From: CAYMTN01 sp964393335
Lineage (GTDB): Bacteria > Chloroflexota > Anaerolineae > Aggregatilineales > Aggregatilineaceae
DNA length: 47,022 bases
Reading direction: 5' to 3'
NCBI GenBank assembly: GCA_964393335.1
Contig: CAYMTN010000007.1
Coordinates: forward strand, 1 to 47,022
Position numbers and translations under genes: made by a program. Every line of letters begins with the position of its first letter. The first letter of the stretch is position 1. Below are positions 7,082 through 14,988 of the stretch, piece by piece. Below the pieces are notes generated by a model. That model saw only the letters and a program-made list of their open reading frames with translations. It had not been told where the DNA came from and made no database searches.

Positions 7082-8095
7082 GTGGCACACCTTTATTACG
7101 ACAAGGACGCAGACCTGAGTTATCTCGACGGTAAAACCGTCGCCATCATCGGGTACGGCAGCCAGGGCCACGCCCACGCGCAAAACCTGCGCGAGAGCGG
7201 GGTGAACGTGGTGGTTGGCGAGCGCGAGTGCTGCCAATCGTGGGAGAACGCGGTCGCTGCCGGTTTCGAACCCATGTCAGCCGCCGAAGCCGCCGCCAAA
7301 GCCGACGTGATTATGCTGCTGGTGCCGGACACCATCCAGCCGACGGTGTATGCCGAAAGCATCGAGCCGAATCTCAAGCCCGGCGATACGCTCATGTTTG
7401 CGCATGGCTTTAACATCCGCTTCAACCAGATTCAACCGCCTGATTTTGTCGATGTGAGCATGGTCGCGCCGAAAGCGCCGGGGCACCGGGTACGCGAGCT
7501 GTACCAGGAAGGCGCAGGGACTCCGGCGCTGGTTGCCGTGGCGCAGGACGCCAGCGGCCACGCCAAAGCGCAGGCGCTCGCGTATGCCCGCGCGCTGGGC
7601 TGCACCCGCGCGGGTGTGATCGAGACAACCTTCGCTGAGGAAACCGAAACCGATTTGTTCGGTGAGCAGGTTGTGTTGTGCGGTGGTGTGACGGCGCTGA
7701 TCAAGGCCGGGTTTGAAACGCTGGTCAAAGCCGGGTATCAGCCGGAGATCGCCTATTTTGAAGTGCTGCACGAACTAAAGCTGATCGTGGACCTGATCTA
7801 CCAGGGCGGCATGAGTTACATGTGGTATTCGGTGTCGGATACAGCGGAGCACGGCGGGTATACCGGCGGCGAACGGTTGATCACCGAAGAAACCAAAGGC
7901 GAGATGAAGCAGATGCTCGACGAAATCCAGTCCGGCCATTATGCCGAGGTCTGGATGGCCGAAAACCGCGCGGGGCGTCCCTGGTTCAACAAACAGCGCA
8001 AAGCTGAGCAGAACCTGCTGATCGAGCAGGTCGGGGAAGAACTGCGCGAGATGATGCCGTTTTTGAATGCCAAACACGCGCCTAAAGCGGACTGA
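7082..8095 (+). CDS. ilvC: ketol-acid reductoisomerase
   Basis: Isomerises and reduces 2-acetolactate and 2-aceto-2-hydroxybutyrate; Mg and NAD(P)H dependent. The 337 residues are a class I (short) enzyme: dinucleotide motif GYGSQGHAHAQNL at 24-36 and the metal motif DLFGEQ at 191-196 with Asp191 and Glu195. The cofactor loop reads VVGERECCQSW (44-54), where many relatives have GLR, so a Glu replaces the Leu and cofactor preference is uncertain. The start is GTG 7082 behind GAGGAG; no nearby ATG is possible. Confidence 0.97.
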   Translation: MAHLYYDKDADLSYLDGKTVAIIGYGSQGHAHAQNLRESGVNVVVGERECCQSWENAVAAGFEPMSAAEAAAKADVIMLLVPDTIQPTVYAESIEPNLKPGDTLMFAHGFNIRFNQIQPPDFVDVSMVAPKAPGHRVRELYQEGAGTPALVAVAQDASGHAKAQALAYARALGCTRAGVIETTFAEETETDLFGEQVVLCGGVTALIKAGFETLVKAGYQPEIAYFEVLHELKLIVDLIYQGGMSYMWYSVSDTAEHGGYTGGERLITEETKGEMKQMLDEIQSGHYAEVWMAENRAGRPWFNKQRKAEQNLLIEQVGEELREMMPFLNAKHAPKAD

Positions 8096-8132
8096 CGGCG
8101 CGACTACCTGCACCGGAAGGGAGGTGATGCGA

Positions 8133-8330
8133 ATGTCCGAAGATGGCCTTAGCGGGCTTGTGGATGATGGTCTTGCCGAGCTTACGAACGCGAACATCCT
8201 GACATCGACTGATCGTATACACGAGAGGAAACAGCTATCATGGAAGAGCCTGGGGTTAATCCCAACAACCACGTTCGGATATTTGACACCACCCTGCGCG
8301 ATGGTGAGCAGTCGCCGGGCGCGAGCCTGA
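8133..8330 (+). CDS. possible upstream ORF overlapping the leuA start (65 aa)
   Basis: An ATG at 8133 follows a strong Shine-Dalgarno sequence (GGGAGGTGA, 5 nt spacing), 37 nt after ilvC. The ORF runs in a different frame from leuA, crosses the leuA start (8240) and stops at 8330. No homology is recognised. The first four Leu codons (6, 9, 14 and 17) are all CTT, whereas neighbouring genes mostly use CTG. It may therefore be a leucine-sensing or translation-coupling ORF, or a chance ORF behind a stray ribosome site. No terminator was found with it, so it does not resemble the ilv attenuators. Confidence 0.35.
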   Translation: MSEDGLSGLVDDGLAELTNANILTSTDRIHERKQLSWKSLGLIPTTTFGYLTPPCAMVSSRRARA

Positions 8331-9856
8331 CCAGCGCCGAAAAAATCGACATTGCCCGCCAATTGGCACGCCTGGGTGTTGACGTGATCGAGGCCGGGTT
8401 CCCGGCAGCATCACCGGATGACCTGGAAGGCGTGCGGCGCATCGCGCGCGAAGTCGGCACGCCAGATGGCCCGATCATCTGCGGGCTGGCGCGTACCACG
8501 CAGAACGACATTGACAAGGCGTGGGAAGCCATCAAAGATGCGGCCAAGCCGCGTATTCACACCTTCCTTGCCACGTCAGACATTCACATGCAGCACAAAC
8601 TGCGCATGACGCGCGAGCAGGTCGTCGAACGCACGCGCGAGATGGTCGGTTATGCCCGTTCTCTGTGCGAAGATGTTGAGTTCTCGCCGGAAGACGCCTG
8701 CCGTTCGGACCCCGATTTCCTGGTCGAAGTGTTGGGTGTGGCGATTGAAGCTGGTGCGACGACGCTCAACATCCCTGATACGGTCGGCTATATCGCTCCG
8801 GCGGAATATTCCGATCTGATGCGGAAGTTGATCCGCGAAACGCCGGGCGGCGATGGCGTGATCTGGTCGGTGCACTGCCATGACGACCTGGGTATGGCGA
8901 CTGCCAACACCCTCGCCGGGCTGCAAGCAGGCGCGCGCCAGGCTGAGGTCACGATCAATGGCATTGGCGAGCGAGCCGGCAACACGTCGCTGGAAGAAGT
9001 GGTGATGGCGCTGCGCACGCGGCCCACCGTCTACGACCTGACGACCCATATCGACGCGTCGCAGATCACGCGTACCAGCCGCATGGTGAGCAACTACACC
9101 GGCATGTTGGTCCAGCCGAACAAAGCCATCGTGGGCGCGAACGCATTCAGTCACGAGGCAGGCATTCACCAGGATGGCATCCTCAAGCACCAGGCGACCT
9201 ATGAGATCATGACGCCGGAAACCGTTGGTTTGAGCCAGAGCAACCTTGTGCTGGGCAAACACAGCGGGCGGCATGCCTTCCGTGTCCGCCTGGAAGACCT
9301 GGGGTATGAGATGCAAGAGGACGAGTTGAACCAGGCGTTTGAACGCTTCAAAGACTTGGCAGACAAGAAAAAGACGGTCACCGACGCCGACATCGAAGCG
9401 TTGATCGCGGATGAGTTCTATGGCCCTGAGGAAGTGTTCCACCTGGAAGGGATTCAGGTGGCGTGCGGCCAGCCGGGCATGCCGACCGCAACCCTCAAGG
9501 TTCGCGGGCCGGATGGTCAGGTCCACATTGCGGCGGCGATTGGCACCGGGCCAGTTGACGCGGCCTATCAAGCCATCGACCGGATCGTCAATACGCCGAA
9601 CACGCTGGTTGAATATCGCGTGGCGGCGATCACCGAAGGCATCGACGCCCTGGGCGAGGTAACGGTTCGCATCCGGCGCGATGCCAACGGGCGGCGGACA
9701 TTTGGCGGGCACGGCGCGGATACTGACATCATCGTCGCCAGCGCCAAGGCGTATCTGGCTGCGGTCAACAAGATGCTGGCCTATACCGGCTTCCAGGACC
9801 GCGCGCCCGAAGGTGAAGCGGCGACGATCCGTGTCGCGGCGGCTCCTCAAGCGTAA
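8240..9856 (+). CDS. leuA: 2-isopropylmalate synthase
   Basis: First committed step of leucine synthesis: acetyl-CoA plus 2-oxoisovalerate to 2-isopropylmalate. The 538 residues give an N-terminal HMGL-like TIM barrel with FDTTLRDGEQSPGASLT near 14-30 and the metal motif VHCHDDLG, followed by a C-terminal regulatory domain (about 400-530) where leucine feedback normally acts. ATG 8240 follows GAGAGGAA. Its paralogue cimA lies in the same operon; the GEQSPG motif marks this one as LeuA. Confidence 0.95.
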   Translation: MEEPGVNPNNHVRIFDTTLRDGEQSPGASLTSAEKIDIARQLARLGVDVIEAGFPAASPDDLEGVRRIAREVGTPDGPIICGLARTTQNDIDKAWEAIKDAAKPRIHTFLATSDIHMQHKLRMTREQVVERTREMVGYARSLCEDVEFSPEDACRSDPDFLVEVLGVAIEAGATTLNIPDTVGYIAPAEYSDLMRKLIRETPGGDGVIWSVHCHDDLGMATANTLAGLQAGARQAEVTINGIGERAGNTSLEEVVMALRTRPTVYDLTTHIDASQITRTSRMVSNYTGMLVQPNKAIVGANAFSHEAGIHQDGILKHQATYEIMTPETVGLSQSNLVLGKHSGRHAFRVRLEDLGYEMQEDELNQAFERFKDLADKKKTVTDADIEALIADEFYGPEEVFHLEGIQVACGQPGMPTATLKVRGPDGQVHIAAAIGTGPVDAAYQAIDRIVNTPNTLVEYRVAAITEGIDALGEVTVRIRRDANGRRTFGGHGADTDIIVASAKAYLAAVNKMLAYTGFQDRAPEGEAATIRVAAAPQA

Positions 9857-9876
9857 GTGATCGAGTTAGCTTATCC

Positions 9877-9901
9877 AGGGAGCGGCTCCGTTTCGCTCCC
9901 T
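9877..9901 (+). other. hairpin after leuA
   Basis: AGGGAGCG (9877-9884) pairs with CGCTCCCT (9894-9901) over 8 bp. There is no T-run, so it is more likely an RNA processing or stability element, or a partial terminator between leuA and leuC, than a full terminator. Confidence 0.4.
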
Positions 9902-9950
9902 CTATCACCAACTGGCACGCGAATGCGACAACTCATGAGGAGTGAGGACA

Positions 9951-10130
9951 ATGGCTACCATCGATTCGCAGAAAAATGACAGCACTTCCAGCAAGCAAAA
10001 TGAGTCAGACCTGTTTGCTGCATTTCCTGAGCCGCAAGGTTGGGCTTTGAACTGGGACGGGACCGCGCTGCAAGCACCGCCGAAAACAACGACGTCCAGC
10101 TCCAAACCGAAACCGCAGCCTCGACCCTGA
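9951..10130 (+). CDS. small hypothetical protein between leuA and leuC (59 aa)
   Basis: ATG 9951 with a good ribosome site (GAGGAGTGAGGAC). The 59-residue product is hydrophilic and lacks a signal or membrane segment. It has a Ser/Lys/Asn-rich head, a central FPEPQGWALNWDGTAL block with two Trp, and a Ser/Lys/Pro-rich tail. leuC starts 23 nt after its stop, so it sits in the operon as a normal gene. I do not recognise the family. The WALNWDG core looks like a structured motif, so I favour a real small protein over a chance ORF, with no proposed function. Confidence 0.5.
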   Translation: MATIDSQKNDSTSSKQNESDLFAAFPEPQGWALNWDGTALQAPPKTTTSSSKPKPQPRP

Positions 10131-10153
10131 CACCACCCGAACAGGAGAACACT

Positions 10154-11422
10154 ATGGGTAAAACACTAGCCGAGAAGATCATCGCAGCACATGCAGAGGA
10201 CGTGGACGAAGTCTCGGCGGGCGATATGGTTACCGTAAAAACTGATGTTGTCATGGCGAACGATATCACCGCGCCGATTGCCATCGAGTCGTTTAACGCG
10301 ATGGGCGTGGGCGAGGTATACAACCCCAACGATATCATGTTGGTGCCGAGTCACTTCGCACCCAATAAAGACATCCAAAGCGCCGAGCAGACACGCACTC
10401 TGGCGATGTTCGCGCAAGATCAGGCTCTGACGCACCGCTTCCAGGTGGGACGTGCCGGGATCGAGCATGTCGTGCTGCCGGAGCGCGGCCTGGTGCTGCC
10501 CGGCGATCTCGTCGTCGGCGGCGACAGCCATACCTGCACCTACGGCGCGGTGGGCGCGTTCGCAACCGGCATGGGATCGACCGATATCGCGTTTGCGATG
10601 GCAACCGGTACGACCTGGCTCAAAGTGCCCGAAACGATGAAGTTTGTCTACAACGGCAAGCGGCAGCCCTGGGTGTACGGAAAAGATATGATCCTGCGCA
10701 CGATTGGTGAGATCAGTGTCGATGGCGCGTTGTACCGCTCGATGGAGTTCACCGGTCCGGCGATTGCCGATCTGCCGATGGCGGAGCGGCTGACGATGGC
10801 TAACATGGTGATCGAGGCGGGCGGCAAGTGTGGGTTTATGCCGTTCGATGAGGTGGCTCAGGCGTATGTCGAACCGCGTGCCACGCGGCCTTACACGCCC
10901 TTTTTCGCCGACGACGATGCACCGTACTACTCTGTCCACGAGTTTGATCTTTCGGATATGGAACCGCAGGTAGCCTGCCCGTATTCGCCCGACAATGTGC
11001 ACCCGATCAGCCAGGTCAAACCCGAAAAGGTCGATCAAGTATTCATCGGAAGTTGCACGAACGGTCGGTTCGAAGACCTGGCGATAGTTGCCGACATCCT
11101 GCGACGGACCGGGCGCGAGTTTCACCCGGACGTGCGTGTGATGATCATTCCCGGCTCGCAGGCCGTTTACCTGGATGCGCTGCGGCAAGGGTGGACCGAG
11201 CTGTTTACGCTGGCCGGTGCAGCAGTCAGTGTGAGCACCTGCGGCCCGTGTTTGGGCGGGCACATGGGCGTGCTGGCCGCTGATGAAGTGTGCGTCAGCA
11301 CCAGCAACCGAAATTTCCGGGGCCGGATGGGGCACCGTGATGCGCGCGTTTTTCTTGTGAATCCGGCTATTGCGGCGGCGAGCGCGATCATGGGCCGCCT
11401 GGCGCACCCGGATGAACTGTAG
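10154..11422 (+). CDS. leuC: 3-isopropylmalate dehydratase, large subunit
   Basis: Aconitase-family isomerase for 2- to 3-isopropylmalate, and also for citramalate in the isoleucine route. The 422 residues carry the three cluster cysteines: Cys301 (GSCTNGR), Cys363 and Cys366 (STCGPCLG). The length matches the archaeal-type/HACN group rather than the roughly 466-residue enterobacterial LeuC. The frame is open upstream, but the start is placed at ATG 10154 because AGGAGAA precedes it and homology begins there. leuD follows after 14 bp. Confidence 0.95.
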   Translation: MGKTLAEKIIAAHAEDVDEVSAGDMVTVKTDVVMANDITAPIAIESFNAMGVGEVYNPNDIMLVPSHFAPNKDIQSAEQTRTLAMFAQDQALTHRFQVGRAGIEHVVLPERGLVLPGDLVVGGDSHTCTYGAVGAFATGMGSTDIAFAMATGTTWLKVPETMKFVYNGKRQPWVYGKDMILRTIGEISVDGALYRSMEFTGPAIADLPMAERLTMANMVIEAGGKCGFMPFDEVAQAYVEPRATRPYTPFFADDDAPYYSVHEFDLSDMEPQVACPYSPDNVHPISQVKPEKVDQVFIGSCTNGRFEDLAIVADILRRTGREFHPDVRVMIIPGSQAVYLDALRQGWTELFTLAGAAVSVSTCGPCLGGHMGVLAADEVCVSTSNRNFRGRMGHRDARVFLVNPAIAAASAIMGRLAHPDEL

Positions 11423-11436
11423 CGGGAGGCGATGTG

Positions 11437-11943
11437 ATGAAACTCGAAGGCAACGTGTGGAAATACGGCGACAACATTGATACCGACGTGATCATCCCGG
11501 CGCGTTATCTCGTCACCACCGATCCGCAAGTCTTGGCGGCGCACTGCATGGAAGACGAAGATCAGGCGTTTGCCAAAGCGGTGCAGCCGGGCGATATCAT
11601 AGTTGGCGGCAGCAACTTCGGCTGCGGTTCGAGCCGCGAGCATGCCCCGATCAGCATCAAGGGCGCGGGTGTATCGTGCATTATCGCGGAGTCGTTTGCT
11701 CGCATTTTCTTCCGCAACGCGATCAATATCGGCCTGCCAATTTTGGAAAGCCGCGAAGCAGCGCGCGACGCGCAGAAGGGCGACCGGCTGAGTGTCGATC
11801 TAGCCGCTGGGACGATCACTAACCAGCGCACCGGCAAGACTTACCAGGCCAGCCCTTACCCGCCGTTTGTGCTGGCGATCATCAACGCGGGCGGTTTGGT
11901 GCCCTATACGCGGAACGTCCTGGGTATTCAGATTACCGGCTAG
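11437..11943 (+). CDS. leuD: 3-isopropylmalate dehydratase, small subunit
   Basis: Swivel-domain partner of LeuC. 168 residues from ATG 11437, with the family motifs DNIDTDVIIPARYL and GGSNFGCGSSREHAP. GGGAGG lies 7 nt before the ATG; a GTG one codon earlier is a possible alternative. The length is typical of the archaeal-type small subunit and fits the short LeuC. The LeuCD pair probably serves both leucine and citramalate-derived isoleucine. Confidence 0.95.
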   Translation: MKLEGNVWKYGDNIDTDVIIPARYLVTTDPQVLAAHCMEDEDQAFAKAVQPGDIIVGGSNFGCGSSREHAPISIKGAGVSCIIAESFARIFFRNAINIGLPILESREAARDAQKGDRLSVDLAAGTITNQRTGKTYQASPYPPFVLAIINAGGLVPYTRNVLGIQITG

Positions 11944-11968
11944 CGGAGCGGGCACGCGCCTGCTCCGC
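11943..11968 (+). other. strong hairpin after leuD
   Basis: GCGGAGCGGGC (11943-11953) pairs with GCCTGCTCCGC (11958-11968), 11 bp with one G.T and a 4-nt loop, starting at the last base of the leuD stop. No T-run follows, and cimA starts 112 bp later. It may stabilise the upstream message or separate leuD from cimA expression. Confidence 0.5.
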
Positions 11969-12080
11969 ACGGGGCAGGTGTGCGCCACCTTCGGGACGCC
12001 ATCTGCTCCTCTGTTATTTCGAGTTCCAGCGGTTTCATTCATCATCCGATATCTGACATTAAACACAAGCGAGGAAGCAG

Positions 12081-13646
12081 ATGACCACTGTAGAAGTCTA
12101 TGACACCACGCTGCGCGACGGCACACAGGGCGAGAACGTTTCCCTTTCAGTCGATGATAAATTGAGGGTCACCCGGCTGTTGGATGATCTGGGGGTGGCC
12201 TATATCGAGGGCGGTTGGCCGGGGTCCAATCCCAAAGACGCCGCGTATTTTCAACGCGTGCGCGAAATGGACCTGATGCACGCCAAAATCGCTGCGTTCG
12301 GCATGACGTGCCGCGTAGGCAGCAGCCCGCAAGATGACGATAACATCCGGTCGCTGCTGGACGCCGAAACGCCGGTGGTGACTGTCGTCGGCAAGACGTC
12401 GATGTTACACGTCCGCGATGTGATCCGCGCCACGCCGGAAGAAAACCTGCGCATCATACGTGAAAGCCTGGCATTCCTCAAAGCGCAAGGACGCGAGGTG
12501 ATCTACGACGCCGAACACTTCTTTGACGGGTACAAGCTCGACGCAGCCTATTCGCTGCAAACGCTCCGGGCGGCGCTGGACGGTGGCGCGGACCTGCTGG
12601 TGTTGTGCGACACCAACGGCGGTACGCTGCCCTGGGAAATCGATCAGTTTGTGTGCGAGGTAGTCCGGGCCTTCCCCGGCGCGCGCCTGGGCATTCACAC
12701 CCATAACGACGGTGAGGTGGCTGTTGCTAATACGCTGGCTGCCGTGCGCCAGGGCGCGATCCACGTCCAGGGTACGATCAATGGGTATGGCGAGCGCTGC
12801 GGCAATGCGAACCTGTGCTCTGTGCTGCCGGACCTCGAACTGAAGATGGGCTACCGCTGTTTGCCGGAAGGCAACCTGTCATCCCTGACGTATGTGGCCC
12901 GCACCGTCGCCGAGATCGCCAACATGGCCCCCAACACCCAGGCGGCGTTTGTCAGCAAAAGCGCGTTCGCGCATAAGGGCGGGATGCACGTTTCGGGCAT
13001 CCGGCGCAACGTCGATAGTTACCAGCATATCGATCCGGCGCTGGTTGGCAACAAACTGCGTGTGCTGGTATCTGACTTGAGCGGGCGCGGGAATATGCTC
13101 AGCAAGGCGGAAGAATTCGGCCTCGATCTCTCCACCAGGGAAGCGCAGGAAGTCGTCGCTAAGATCAAAGAGCTGGAAAATCGCGGGTTTGTGTTTGAAG
13201 GTGCGGAAGCGTCGGTCACTATGTTAATGCACCGCCAGCAGCCGGATTACGTTCCACCCTTTGAGCTGGTTGATTTTATGGCCGTCGTCGAGAACCGGCG
13301 CGGGCGCGGGCTGTTTGCCGAAGCGACGATCAAAGTCCGTGTGGATGGCGAGGAACTGCACACGGTTTCGGAAGGTAACGGGCCGGTGGATGCACTCGAC
13401 CGTGCGCTGCGTAAGGCGCTGGCTCCCGTGTTCCCGCAGCTTGCCGAATTTCACCTGGCTGACTACAAAGTGCGTATCCTGGACGGGCAGAACGGCACGG
13501 CGGCCACGACGCGCGTATTGATCGATACCCAGAACGGCCATAACCGGTGGAGCACTGTTGGGGCCAGCGCGAACATCATCGAGGCAAGCTGGCTGGCGTT
13601 GGCCGACAGCGTCGAATACGGGCTGACTCACGTCGTCCGCTCGTGA
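12081..13646 (+). CDS. cimA: (R)-citramalate synthase
   Basis: Condenses pyruvate and acetyl-CoA to citramalate, opening the threonine-independent route to 2-oxobutyrate and isoleucine. The 521 residues have the DTTLRDGTQGENVSLS motif (8-23), which marks the citramalate synthase branch of the isopropylmalate synthase family, with a C-terminal regulatory domain from about 390. ATG 12081 follows GAGGAAG. It lies among leuCD and leuB, the other enzymes of the citramalate route. No threonine deaminase (ilvA) is in the window. Confidence 0.93.
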   Translation: MTTVEVYDTTLRDGTQGENVSLSVDDKLRVTRLLDDLGVAYIEGGWPGSNPKDAAYFQRVREMDLMHAKIAAFGMTCRVGSSPQDDDNIRSLLDAETPVVTVVGKTSMLHVRDVIRATPEENLRIIRESLAFLKAQGREVIYDAEHFFDGYKLDAAYSLQTLRAALDGGADLLVLCDTNGGTLPWEIDQFVCEVVRAFPGARLGIHTHNDGEVAVANTLAAVRQGAIHVQGTINGYGERCGNANLCSVLPDLELKMGYRCLPEGNLSSLTYVARTVAEIANMAPNTQAAFVSKSAFAHKGGMHVSGIRRNVDSYQHIDPALVGNKLRVLVSDLSGRGNMLSKAEEFGLDLSTREAQEVVAKIKELENRGFVFEGAEASVTMLMHRQQPDYVPPFELVDFMAVVENRRGRGLFAEATIKVRVDGEELHTVSEGNGPVDALDRALRKALAPVFPQLAEFHLADYKVRILDGQNGTAATTRVLIDTQNGHNRWSTVGASANIIEASWLALADSVEYGLTHVVRS

Positions 13647-13682
13647 TTGTCTTTTGCGCAGATAACGAGGAGCATACTATCC

Positions 13683-14765
13683 ATGCAAGCCAAGATCGTG
13701 ACCCTGCCCGGCGATGGAATCGGGCCGGATGTTGTGGCCGAAGCCGTGCGCGTGCTGGAGCGTGTTGCGGAACAGTTCGGGCATGCGTTTGCATTTGAAG
13801 AAGCGTTGATAGGTGGAGGCGCGATTGATGCCATCGGGAATCCGCTGCCCGACGAAACGGTGATGGCGTGTGCCAGCGCAAAAGCCGTGCTATTGGGTGC
13901 GGTCGGCGGGCCGCAGTGGTCTGATCCGACTGCGTCTGTGCGCCCGGAGCAGGGGCTGTTGAAGCTGCGTTATCACTTTGATCTTTTCGCCAACCTGCGC
14001 CCGGTGAAGGCCTATCCTGCGCTGGCGGCATTTGCGCCGCTGCGAGCGGACTTGCTGCACGGGGTCGATATCTTGTTCGTGCGCGAGTTGACCAGCGGCA
14101 TTTATTTCGGCGAACGGTCCGAGCAAGGCGACGGGGATCAGGCCTGGGACACGATGTTTTACAGCTTCGAGCAGGTCGAGCGGGTGGCGCGGGTGGCTTT
14201 CGAGGCGGCGCGCCAGCGGCGCGGCAAAGTGGCATCGGTGGACAAAGCGAACGTGCTGGCGTCGATGCGCCTATGGCGGCGCACGGTTAATGCCATCGCC
14301 GCAGATTACCCGGATGTTGAAGTCGAGCACGTGCTGGTCGATGCGTGTGCCATGTACTTGATGCGCGATCCGGCGCGGTTTGATGTCGTGCTGGCGGGCA
14401 ACATGTTCGGCGATATTCTCAGCGATGAAACGTCGGTACTGGCCGGATCGCTGGGGATGTTGCCCTCGGCATCGCTCAATGCCGGGACATTCGGCGTGTA
14501 CGAGCCGATTCACGGTTCCGCCCCGGATATTGCGGGCAAGGGTATCGCCAATCCTACGGCTACGATTCTCAGCGCGGCGATGCTGCTGCGGCACAGCCTG
14601 GGCCTGGAAGTTGAAGCCAGCGCGGTTGAAGCGGGAGTCGAGGCAGCGCTGGCGGACGGCGCGCGCACGGCGGATATCGCCGCGTCACCCGCCGAAGCGT
14701 TGAGCACGACCGCATTCACGGATCGTGTGCTGGGGTACATGGCGCAGAATGCCCGCGCTGGCTAG
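13683..14765 (+). CDS. leuB: 3-isopropylmalate dehydrogenase
   Basis: Oxidatively decarboxylates 3-isopropylmalate (and probably 3-methylmalate from citramalate) with NAD. 360 residues, with GDGIGPDVVAEA near the N terminus, the substrate-loop region GERSEQGDGDQ, and GSAPDIAGKGIANP before the C terminus. The start is ATG 13683, 10 nt after GAGGAG; an upstream in-frame extension lacks a ribosome site. Last gene of the operon, 36 bp after cimA. Confidence 0.95.
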   Translation: MQAKIVTLPGDGIGPDVVAEAVRVLERVAEQFGHAFAFEEALIGGGAIDAIGNPLPDETVMACASAKAVLLGAVGGPQWSDPTASVRPEQGLLKLRYHFDLFANLRPVKAYPALAAFAPLRADLLHGVDILFVRELTSGIYFGERSEQGDGDQAWDTMFYSFEQVERVARVAFEAARQRRGKVASVDKANVLASMRLWRRTVNAIAADYPDVEVEHVLVDACAMYLMRDPARFDVVLAGNMFGDILSDETSVLAGSLGMLPSASLNAGTFGVYEPIHGSAPDIAGKGIANPTATILSAAMLLRHSLGLEVEASAVEAGVEAALADGARTADIAASPAEALSTTAFTDRVLGYMAQNARAG

Positions 14766-14799
14766 AGTATGTTTGCCGCCCAAACCAGATGATTCTGAG

Positions 14800-14827
14800 T
14801 GGGCCTGTGCGCTGTTGCACAGGCCCA
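14800..14827 (+). terminator. hairpin ending the ilv-leu operon
   Basis: Perfect 11-bp stem TGGGCCTGTGC (14800-14810) and GCACAGGCCCA (14817-14827) with a 6-nt loop, 35 bp after leuB. There is no clear T-run, so intrinsic termination may be partial, but position and strength fit the operon end. Confidence 0.55.
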
Positions 14828-14897
14828 ACTGGTTATGGGCGCTCGCTGAGCAGGTCGGTATTTTGCCGGGATGGGCGATATGTGATACGATGAACGC

Positions 14898-14926
14898 TTG
14901 ACTTGGCCCATTAGTTAGAATATGTT
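14898..14926 (+). promoter_or_regulatory. promoter of the purine uptake genes
   Basis: -35 TTGACT (14898-14903), 17-bp spacer, -10 TATGTT (14921-14926). Start expected near 14933, about 56 nt before the first permease gene. A good sigma-70 match with nothing competing nearby. Confidence 0.6.
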
Positions 14927-14988
14927 AATTCAGCGGTTTATCATTACTTAGTAGTGATCCTGTCTCATTGCTGCCTGTTGAGGGGTCT

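Noticed and set aside
12081..13646. Second 2-isopropylmalate or homocitrate synthase
   Set aside because: The TLRDGTQGENVSLS motif and position fit citramalate synthase, and a full leuA is already in the operon.
14766..14897. Purine riboswitch before the nucleoside transporter
   Set aside because: No purine aptamer core was found; only the operon-end hairpin and a promoter are present.
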